A stretch of DNA of 16,177 nt from DATLAN01 sp035527455 (GTDB lineage Bacteria; Planctomycetota; Planctomycetia; Pirellulales; Thermoguttaceae): NCBI GenBank assembly GCA_035527455.1, contig DATLAN010000362.1, positions 1 through 16,177 of the forward strand, in the 5' to 3' direction. Within the stretch, counting starts at the first letter, position 1, and every line of letters starts with the position of its first letter. A program made the translations under genes and the position numbers. The notes beneath the pieces are model-generated. The model saw nothing but the letters and a program-made list of their open reading frames with translations, was not told where the DNA came from and did not search any database. Shown here piece after piece: positions 6,627-12,399 of this stretch.

Positions 6627-8465
6627 ATGACCGCGATCCTCGGCATCTCGGCCTTCTACCACGACTCGGCGGCCGCCTTGGTCGTCGACGGCCGGATCGT
6701 CGCCGCGGCCCAGGAAGAACGGTTCACTCGCAAGAAACACGACCACGAGTTCCCGCAGCACGCCATCGATTACTGCCTGGCCGAAGCGGGCTTGAAGGCG
6801 GAACAGCTTGATTACGTCGGCTTCTACGACAAGCCGCTGACGAAGTTCGAGCGGCTGCTGGAGACCTACCTGGCTTTCGCGCCGAGTGGATACCGCTCGT
6901 TCCGCCGCGCGATGCCGCTGTGGCTGATGCAGAAGCTGCACCTGCCGCGCGAGATGGGCAAAGGGTTGCACGGACGTTACACGGGCCGCTACGTCTTCGC
7001 CGACCACCATGAGTCGCACGCCGCCAGCGCCTTCTTTCCCTCCCCGTTCGACGAGGCGGCCATCGTTACCTTCGACGGCGTCGGCGAATGGTCGACCACC
7101 TGCTACGGCGTCGGACGCGGCAACCGCGTGCAACTCGATCGAGAGATCCGCTTCCCGCATTCGCTCGGGCTGCTCTATTCGGCCTTTACTTACTACACGG
7201 GCTTCCGCGTCAACAGCGGCGAGTACAAGGTGATGGGGCTGGCGCCCTACGGCCGCCCGATCTACAAGGACCTGATCCTCGAGGAGCTGGTCGACTTGAA
7301 GGAAGACGGCTCGTATCGCATGGACATGCGGTACTTCAACTACTGCCAGGGCCTGACGATGACCTCGCGGCGGTTCCACAAGCTCTTCGGCGGTCCGCCG
7401 CGAAAGCCCGAATCGCAGATCACCCAGCGGGAGATGGACCTCGCGGCGTCGGTCCAGGCGGTGACCGAAGAGGTCATGCTGCGGACCGCCCGGCACGTAC
7501 ACCGGCAAACGGGCATGAAGAACCTGGTGCTGGCCGGCGGCGTGGCGCTGAACTGCGTGGGCAACGGCCGGATCCTCCGCGAAGGCCCGTTCGAGAGGAT
7601 CTGGATCCAGCCGGCGGCCGGCGACGCGGGCGGGGCGCTGGGGACCGCGTTGTTCATCTGGCACCAACTGCTCGAAAACCCCCGGCAGGCGGAACCTTCC
7701 GACGCCCAGCACGGCTCGCTTTTGGGCCCGGCGTTTTCCGACGACCGGATCCTCGACACGCTCGAAAGGCACGGCGCCGCCTACACCACCTGCGCCGACG
7801 AGGACCACCTCTGCGACGAAGTGGCCTCGCTCTTGGCCCGAGAAAAGGTGGTCGGCTGGTTCCAGGGGCGGATGGAGTTCGGCCCCCGGGCGTTGGGCTC
7901 GCGGAGCATCCTGGGCGACGCCCGCAGCGAGACGATGCAGTCGGTGATGAACCTGAAGATCAAGTTCCGCGAGTCGTTTCGCCCCTTTGCCCCGATCGTG
8001 CTCCGCGAACACGTCGACGAGTACTTCCAGATGCGGCCGCAGGAGGACAGCCCGTACATGCTGCTGGTGGCCCCGGTCCACGAGCGGGTGCGCAACGAGC
8101 CGGGCGAGGAGCATGAAGGGGCGTTCGGGCTCGAGAAGCTTCACTTCAAACGTTCGAGCATTCCGGCGGTCACGCACGTCGATTATTCCGCCCGGGTGCA
8201 AACGATCGACGTCGGGCGCCATCCGCTGTTGCACAAGCTGATCAGCCGCTTCCACGAGCGGACCGGCTGCCCGGTGCTGATCAACACGAGCTTCAACGTC
8301 CGCGGCGAGCCGATCGTCTGCACGCCGGAAGACGCCTATCGCTGCTTCATGGCGACCGACATGGACGTGCTGGTGATGGGACATCACATGGTGTCGAAGG
8401 AAAATCAGAAGAAGGTCGGCCGGGAAGTCCGCGCGAGACACCTGGCCCGGTTCGGTTTGGACTGA
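6627..8465 (+). CDS. NodU/CmcH-family O-carbamoyltransferase
   Basis: The protein has 612 residues, a normal length for the family. These cytoplasmic enzymes use carbamoyl phosphate, through a carbamoyl-adenylate, to carbamoylate a hydroxyl group; NodU, CmcH, TobZ and SxtI are known members. The N-terminal Kae1-like domain opens with ILGISAFYHDSAAALV and includes HHESHAASAFF (H127, H128, H131) and VTFDGVGEW (near 147-155). The C-terminal YrdC-like domain has GRMEFGPRALGSRSIL (from about 414) and INTSFNVRGEPIV. All family hallmarks are intact. ATG 6627 follows GGTGG by seven bases. The next two genes match SxtJ and SxtK/DUF5989, so it is the SxtI-equivalent of a three-gene cassette. The acceptor molecule is unknown; a glycan, lipid or secondary metabolite are all possible. 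Confidence 0.95.
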   Translation: MTAILGISAFYHDSAAALVVDGRIVAAAQEERFTRKKHDHEFPQHAIDYCLAEAGLKAEQLDYVGFYDKPLTKFERLLETYLAFAPSGYRSFRRAMPLWLMQKLHLPREMGKGLHGRYTGRYVFADHHESHAASAFFPSPFDEAAIVTFDGVGEWSTTCYGVGRGNRVQLDREIRFPHSLGLLYSAFTYYTGFRVNSGEYKVMGLAPYGRPIYKDLILEELVDLKEDGSYRMDMRYFNYCQGLTMTSRRFHKLFGGPPRKPESQITQREMDLAASVQAVTEEVMLRTARHVHRQTGMKNLVLAGGVALNCVGNGRILREGPFERIWIQPAAGDAGGALGTALFIWHQLLENPRQAEPSDAQHGSLLGPAFSDDRILDTLERHGAAYTTCADEDHLCDEVASLLAREKVVGWFQGRMEFGPRALGSRSILGDARSETMQSVMNLKIKFRESFRPFAPIVLREHVDEYFQMRPQEDSPYMLLVAPVHERVRNEPGEEHEGAFGLEKLHFKRSSIPAVTHVDYSARVQTIDVGRHPLLHKLISRFHERTGCPVLINTSFNVRGEPIVCTPEDAYRCFMATDMDVLVMGHHMVSKENQKKVGREVRARHLARFGLD

Positions 8466-8473
8466 CTGCCGAG

Positions 8474-8580
8474 TAGGTTATGCTTCAGCATATCGCGTAT
8501 CGAGTAGTATCGAGTGGGTTATGCTTCAGCATATCACAATTCCCTATCATCCCAAATTCGTTATGCTGAAGCATAACCTA
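8474..8580. repeat. Three copies of a TATGCTTCAGCATA palindrome between cassette genes
   Basis: Near-identical 21-base copies lie at 8474-8494 and 8515-8535, and an inverted 19-base copy at 8562-8580 matches the first exactly. The core is itself a palindrome (TATGCT and AGCATA arms). The cluster fills almost the whole 117-base gap and stops two bases before the SxtJ-family start codon, leaving no ordinary ribosome binding site. Confidence 0.85.
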
Positions 8581-8582
8581 CC

Positions 8583-8993
8583 ATGAAACTCGTCAGTATC
8601 AACTTGCAGCCGACCGATCGCCAGCTTCGGCAGTTCGGATGGATCTCGCTGGTGGCCTTGCCGTTTCTGGGCTGGTTTTGGAGTGGCGGGAACATGACGG
8701 TCATCGCCGTCGCGGCCGCCGTGGGGGCCGTCTTGGCCGTCGGGGGATTGCTCTGCCCGAGGGCGATCCGGCCGATCTTCGTGGGGCTGACGCTGATCGC
8801 CGTGCCGATCGGGATGGTCATCAGCGAACTGGCCTTGTTGCTGGTCTTCTACGGCATGTTCGTGCCGATGGGGCTTTTCTTCCGGCTTGTCGGCCGCGAC
8901 CCGTTGCAACGGAACCTCGACCGGCAGGCCGACACCTACTGGCAACCGAAGAAACAACCGGCCGATTCGGCCAGCTATTTGCGACAGTGGTAA
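8583..8993 (+). CDS. SxtJ-family membrane protein
   Basis: This is a 136-residue integral membrane protein. Hydrophobic segments lie at about 20-35, 38-57, 63-80 and 82-103. A basic C-terminal tail contains DPLQRNLDRQADTYWQPKKQ; a Tyr-Trp followed by basic residues at this place fits SxtJ-family proteins as I recall them. SxtJ lies beside the carbamoyltransferase SxtI in saxitoxin clusters, and its function is not established. I recognise it by length, topology, tail and position after a carbamoyltransferase. ATG 8583 is the first start, but it has no Shine-Dalgarno sequence because a palindromic repeat ends two bases before it. It may anchor the carbamoyltransferase at the membrane or take part in handling its substrate; that is inference. 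Confidence 0.8.
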   Translation: MKLVSINLQPTDRQLRQFGWISLVALPFLGWFWSGGNMTVIAVAAAVGAVLAVGGLLCPRAIRPIFVGLTLIAVPIGMVISELALLLVFYGMFVPMGLFFRLVGRDPLQRNLDRQADTYWQPKKQPADSASYLRQW

Positions 8994-9046
8994 CCGGCGG
9001 CAAACGGTTTTCCGGCGGTTTGGCATTAGGCTTGGGAGGTCACTGT

Positions 9047-9122
9047 GGGTGGCACGCCCTGAGGAACGAAGGGCGTGGTACGTCGCACAAACACGCCCTT
9101 CGTTCCTCAGGGCGTGCCACCC
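9047..9122. repeat. Perfect 31-base inverted repeat between the SxtJ and DUF5989 genes
   Basis: Arms 9047-9077 and 9092-9122 are perfectly complementary across a 14-base loop. Each arm contains GGCACGCCCTGAGGAACGAA or its complement. The hairpin is long and GC-rich, with no T-run after it. It sits inside the cassette, so it could reduce or uncouple expression of the last gene, or be a recently moved element. Confidence 0.9.
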
Positions 9123-9165
9123 CAGAGTAAGAAGACCGGTGAAGAACGGAACCACCTATCATCGA

Positions 9166-9172
9166 GAAAGGA
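9166..9172 (+). promoter_or_regulatory. Ribosome binding site of the DUF5989 gene
   Basis: GAAAGGA lies eight bases before ATG 9181 and supports that start over longer in-frame alternatives, which would read through the inverted repeat. Confidence 0.55.
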
Positions 9173-9180
9173 ATCGCGCG

Positions 9181-9372
9181 ATGTCTGACACGACCCGATT
9201 CGAAAAGGCGGCCGAAGAGAAGCCGCTTTCCCTGGCCGGAGAGTTCCTGCTGTTTCTCAAAGAGAACAAGAAGTGGTGGCTGCTGCCGATCGTGCTGGTC
9301 CTCGGCGCGATCAGCCTGCTGGCCCTGTTCGCGGGAACCGGCGCGGCGCCGTTCATCTATACGATTTTCTGA
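9181..9372 (+). CDS. DUF5989 (SxtK-like) single-span membrane micro-protein
   Basis: The product has 63 residues. A polar N-terminus is followed by FLLFLKENKKWWLLPIVLVL, a single hydrophobic helix (about 33-54) and the ending APFIYTIF. The KENKKWWLLP-helix-APFIY layout is typical of DUF5989, the family of SxtK, found next to NodU/CmcH carbamoyltransferases and SxtJ. Length and ending match the family. Its function is unknown; a membrane adaptor for the carbamoyltransferase is a reasonable guess. It is separated from the SxtJ gene by 187 bases that hold the 31-base inverted repeat, so it may be expressed at a different level. It converges on dnaA with a 36-base gap. Confidence 0.85.
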   Translation: MSDTTRFEKAAEEKPLSLAGEFLLFLKENKKWWLLPIVLVLGAISLLALFAGTGAAPFIYTIF

Positions 9373-9408
9373 AGTGCCGAATCGGAAAGTTATTCTTCGG
9401 CCGCCCCT

Positions 9409-10887
9409 TCACCCGGCCATAAGATGCCGCTCGACCTGCCGAATCGCCTCGTCGACGTTCCACGTGCGGTCGGCCAATTGCAGCGGCTCGCCGGCGGCCA
9501 TCCAATTGTCGACCCGCTTCTGAGCCGAAATCACCGTGCTGTGACTGCGGCGGCCGAAGTACTGACCGATCTCGCTCAGCGCCGCCCGGGTGTGCTTTCG
9601 GGCAAGCCACATGGCCAGCATTCGCGGGTGGCTGACCCGCTTCGACTTGCCGCCGGAGTGCAGCGTGCCCGACTCCAGACCGAACGCACTGCAAACGGCC
9701 TTTTCGATATCGCTCAGGCGGACCACGCGGCCGCTGTTGCGGATCATCTCGGCCAACGCCTCCTCGGCCATCGCCGGCGTGATCGGCCGGCCGAGCGCTT
9801 CGCTGGTGGCCTGCAAGCGGCAGATCGCCCCGGAGAGTTCCCGGGCGTGATTGGTCAAGTGCGAGGCGATGTACGCTTGCACTTCCCGCGGGACGCGAAG
9901 CTTACGGCGGGCGGCCAGTTGGCCCACGATGCCCAGCCGGGCCGTGTGGTCGGGTGGATCGATCGGGCAGACCATGCCGCTTTGCAGCCGCGTGGCCAGT
10001 TCGGGGCCCAACTCGGTCAGCTCGGCCGGCGAGCGACTGGCCGCGAAGACCACTTGCCGACGCTCGCGCAGCAGCGTATCGACCGTGTGCAGCAGTTCGA
10101 CCTGCGTTGCCCGTTTGCCGGCCATGAACTGCAAGTCGTCGAGGATCAACACGCCGAGGCCCCGGTACTTGCGGCGGAAACTGGGCAACCCGCTGCCGCG
10201 CAGGGCCTCCAGAAACTGCGTGGTGAACTGCTCGGCCGAGAGATAGAGGACCGTAGTTCCCCGGTTCGACTTTCGGGCGGCCACCCAAATCCCTTCGAGC
10301 AAATGGGTCTTGCCCACGCTGGTCGGTCCGTGGATCAACAGCGGCGTCATCTCGCCCGGGCAACGCGCGACCATCTCGGCCGAGGCCAACGCCACGCGAT
10401 TGCGATGACTCAGCCCGGGCAGGAACGATTGCAGCGAGGCGAACTTCCGCCGGGGGGAAACACCCAGGGACGGTTCTTTCTTGCGCGTAGCCGACGGAAG
10501 TTCTTCTGCCGAGGTGGCCCGCGCTGCCGGATCGGATCGCGCGGCATCGCCCCCTCTGGGAACTCCATCGCTCCCGACGGCATGGTCCGACGTGCCGTTG
10601 GGTTGCGACAACGGTGCATCGACGTGGAACTTCACCGCCGGACATCGGCCCATCACCTCCAGGCAGGCGCTTTCGATCTGGCGGCGGAAGTTCGAACGAA
10701 TCCAATCGAGGAAGAAGCGATTCGGCACGCCGATGAGGAGCGTACCGTCAGCGAACTCGAGCCGGGTGTTTGCTCCGAACCACAGCTCGAATCGCTCGTT
10801 TCCGACCTTGTCGGCCAGTGCGCAACGCAGAGCCGACACGATTTCCATATCGTCCGTGGTCACTTCCGGTGCATCCCCGGCGCGCAC
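9409..10887 (-). CDS. dnaA: DnaA-family replication initiator
   Basis: The protein has 492 residues and the four-domain DnaA plan. Domain I is at 15-90 (FELWFGANTRLEF, VPNRFFLDWIRSNF). Domain II is a long variable linker, about 91-145. The AAA+ core has Walker A GPTSVGKTHL (187-196), Walker B VLILDDLQF (246-254), sensor-1 region VVFAASRSP (279-287), arginine-finger region ELATRLQSG (296-304) and sensor-2 ARELSGA (348-354). Domain IV binds DnaA boxes through MLAMWLARKHTRAALSEIG and FGRRSHSTVISAQ. It should bind the origin, hydrolyse ATP and open DNA. GTG at 10887 gives the longest form; GTG 10863 or ATG 10848 are also plausible. No dnaN, gyrB or cluster of TTATCCACA boxes is nearby, so origin-distal dnaA or a paralogue are both possible. 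A strong promoter precedes it. Confidence 0.92.
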   Translation of the reverse strand: MRAGDAPEVTTDDMEIVSALRCALADKVGNERFELWFGANTRLEFADGTLLIGVPNRFFLDWIRSNFRRQIESACLEVMGRCPAVKFHVDAPLSQPNGTSDHAVGSDGVPRGGDAARSDPAARATSAEELPSATRKKEPSLGVSPRRKFASLQSFLPGLSHRNRVALASAEMVARCPGEMTPLLIHGPTSVGKTHLLEGIWVAARKSNRGTTVLYLSAEQFTTQFLEALRGSGLPSFRRKYRGLGVLILDDLQFMAGKRATQVELLHTVDTLLRERRQVVFAASRSPAELTELGPELATRLQSGMVCPIDPPDHTARLGIVGQLAARRKLRVPREVQAYIASHLTNHARELSGAICRLQATSEALGRPITPAMAEEALAEMIRNSGRVVRLSDIEKAVCSAFGLESGTLHSGGKSKRVSHPRMLAMWLARKHTRAALSEIGQYFGRRSHSTVISAQKRVDNWMAAGEPLQLADRTWNVDEAIRQVERHLMAG

Positions 10888-11004
10888 GCTCTCCGCTCGA
10901 ACTCTACCTGTACGGTACCATCGGGTCGCCCCCGAAAGAACACGGGGCGATATCGGAAAGAGGACGCGCTGTTCGACGGCTGATGCCGTTCTGGTTCCCT
11001 GATT

Positions 11005-11022
11005 GTCTCACACGAGTGAGAC
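11005..11022. promoter_or_regulatory. Operator-like inverted repeat at the predicted dnaA transcription start
   Basis: GTCTCAC and GTGAGAC flank a four-base centre. CTGATTGT occurs as a direct repeat on both sides (11000-11007 and 11022-11029). The element covers roughly -4 to +14 of the predicted dnaA transcript, a classic repressor position. The binding protein is unknown. Confidence 0.55.
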
Positions 11023-11024
11023 TG

Positions 11025-11052
11025 ATTGTAGCGTTGCCGGCAATGCTGTCAA
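11025..11052 (-). promoter_or_regulatory. Strong sigma70-type promoter of dnaA
   Basis: Reading leftward, TTGACA (11052-11047, perfect -35) and TACAAT (11030-11025, five of six -10 bases) are 16 bases apart. The spacer contains the perfect palindrome TTGCCGGCAA (11034-11043). The transcript would start near 11018. Confidence 0.7.
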
Positions 11053-11212
11053 ACCTATCCGGCCGTGGACGGGAAAGTTTTTTTGGACGGCTTCTGCGGG
11101 GGCCGGAATCTTCGGGAAAAGTCGCCGAGACGGCCGGATGAGCAACGCGAAAATCTCCGCTTCACAAATGGCTTGAAGTGGAAAAACTGTTCAGAGTTCC
11201 CCTCGTTCTCTC

Positions 11213-11234
11213 CCCCCGCAACGCAGTGCGGGGG
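11213..11234. repeat. GC-rich hairpin upstream of dnaA
   Basis: CCCCCGCA and TGCGGGGG pair perfectly over a six-base loop. It lies downstream of the GNAT gene in the leftward direction and could end that transcript, but no T-run follows. It may be another REP-like palindrome. Confidence 0.45.
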
Positions 11235-11253
11235 CGTTTCGGCTTCTTCGATC

Positions 11254-11330
11254 CCCACTACCCACTACCCACTACCCACTACCCACTACCCACTACCCAC
11301 TGCCCACTACCCACTGCCCACTACCCACTC
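11254..11330. repeat. Heptanucleotide tandem array (CCCACTA), 11 units
   Basis: Eleven uninterrupted seven-base units are present. Eight are CCCACTA, units 7 and 9 are CCCACTG, and the last is CCCACTC. Two decayed units (ACCCCTG, CCCACTC) follow to 11344 inside the GNAT coding end. The right end supplies the GNAT stop codon. Such arrays can gain and lose units by slippage and resemble the short tandemly repeated repetitive sequences of cyanobacteria. Confidence 0.95.
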
Positions 11331-12252
11331 ACCCCTGCCCACTCCCCCCAAACACCTTCGAATACGCCCGACGCCGATCCCACGTCTCGAACCCTACGGC
11401 CGCGTACATCGCGATCGCCGGGCGATTCTCCGCGTCTACCGCCAGAACGAGTCGGGGTCGACCCGCCTGCCGGGTAAGCCCTTGGGCATGCCGGGCGATG
11501 TCCATCCCCCAGCCGTGTCCACGCAAAGACGCCACCACCCCCATGTAGACCAACTCCCAGTTGCCATGTTCCGGGTGGTCGGCCAACAGCAAACAGCCCA
11601 CGTCCCGCCCGTCGTGCCGGACGATCAACCAGCGGCTCGGGTCGAACACCCCGGTCGCCCGGTAGCCGTCCAACACGTCCTCGATCTCTCGCACATCGTC
11701 CAGCCCCGGACAGTCGAGTGTCTGCTGATAGGTGGCCTCGACAACCCGGGCAAGCCGCTCGTGATTGGCCGCAGAGTACGCTTCGAATGTCAGCGGGCCT
11801 TTGGGTAAGCATGTGGGGAATCGGCTCTCTTGGCTAACCAGGTAAAGCAGGTCGGCCAAGGGCTCGAAACCCACTCGGCGCCAAGTTGTCTCGTCCGTGG
11901 GGTAATCCGGCTGCAGCAGGATCTGGGCAACGCGTACTCCCCGTCGGCCGAGCCATTCACACGCCGCCTGAAGCAGTTTCTCGTCGGTCGTGGCCGGTTC
12001 GCCCGCGAGGGTACGCGGCGGCCAAACCAGGGCCGTCTTGCCGGGCTGAAGCTGCGAGAAAACGGCCCCGACCAGCCGACCGCTTCGATACGCGCCCAGC
12101 AGGCCCTCCGCCGCCAGCGGGCTGGAGTCGGCATCGGCCAGCAGCGACTCCATGTGCGCACGCCGCTCCTCGACTGCATGCCGGCCGAGGATCAACCCCA
12201 GGGCTTCAGCCCGCCGCGGGGCCGAAACAACATCGATTTGGAGATCATTCAT
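11329..12252 (-). CDS. Two-domain GNAT-family N-acetyltransferase
   Basis: The protein has 307 residues with two GNAT-like halves. The N-terminal half (about 1-140; GRLVGAVFSQLQPGKTALVW, then TWRRVGFEPLADLLYLV) looks degenerate. The C-terminal half (about 152-300) has the acetyl-CoA motif A, VYMGVVASLRGHGWG (235-249), and the motif-B segment AENRPAIAMYAAVGFE (274-289). Tandem GNAT domains recall mycothiol synthase MshD, but specificity cannot be read and the acceptor is unknown. ATG 12252 is the first start, with a weak ribosome binding site. The C-terminal residues GGSGQG are encoded by decayed heptamer units, and the stop codon lies across the end of the last array unit. It follows the flippase on the same strand after 147 bases; cotranscription is possible but unproven. 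Confidence 0.87.
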   Translation of the reverse strand: MNDLQIDVVSAPRRAEALGLILGRHAVEERRAHMESLLADADSSPLAAEGLLGAYRSGRLVGAVFSQLQPGKTALVWPPRTLAGEPATTDEKLLQAACEWLGRRGVRVAQILLQPDYPTDETTWRRVGFEPLADLLYLVSQESRFPTCLPKGPLTFEAYSAANHERLARVVEATYQQTLDCPGLDDVREIEDVLDGYRATGVFDPSRWLIVRHDGRDVGCLLLADHPEHGNWELVYMGVVASLRGHGWGMDIARHAQGLTRQAGRPRLVLAVDAENRPAIAMYAAVGFETWDRRRAYSKVFGGSGQG

Positions 12253-12399
12253 TACGAAGCCGGGCTACCCAGTTTCACGGAGGAAGCAGGCATGGTGTGC
12301 CATTGTAGCGTCCCGGACGTTTTCCCGCAGCCCGACACTGCTGCGGTCCACCCCGTCTTGACGCTATGGCAGTGACGAAGGGCCAGCGCTGAGAGAGGT

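Larger units (their letters stand above)
10888..11328. other. dnaA upstream region, 441 bases without a gene
   Basis: From left to right this holds a leader of about 130 bases, an operator-like inverted repeat (11005-11022), the dnaA promoter (11025-11052), a GC hairpin (11213-11234) and most of the heptanucleotide array (11254-11330). I see no DnaA-box cluster or AT-rich unwinding element that would mark an origin, and no convincing small gene. Confidence 0.6.

Noticed and set aside
6510..8441. A 643-codon leftward open frame opposite the carbamoyltransferase gene
   Set aside because: It has no recognisable domain and an Arg/His/Asp-rich composition typical of the antisense of a GC-rich gene, and it runs through the inverted repeat at its end. 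The plus-strand gene is unmistakable.
6627..9372. A saxitoxin-like biosynthetic cluster
   Set aside because: Only the carbamoyltransferase, SxtJ and DUF5989 equivalents are present. No sxtA-type synthase, amidinotransferase or tailoring oxygenase is in the window.
9376..9401. Bidirectional terminator between the DUF5989 gene and dnaA
   Set aside because: The GCCGAA and TTCGGC arms are only six bases with a 14-base loop and no T-run, too weak to call.
9424..10983. A 519-codon rightward open frame opposite dnaA
   Set aside because: It is low-complexity and Gln/Arg-rich with no domain, and entirely antisense to a clear DnaA.
11254..11344. CRISPR array
   Set aside because: The units are seven bases in direct tandem, without spacers, and no cas gene is nearby.
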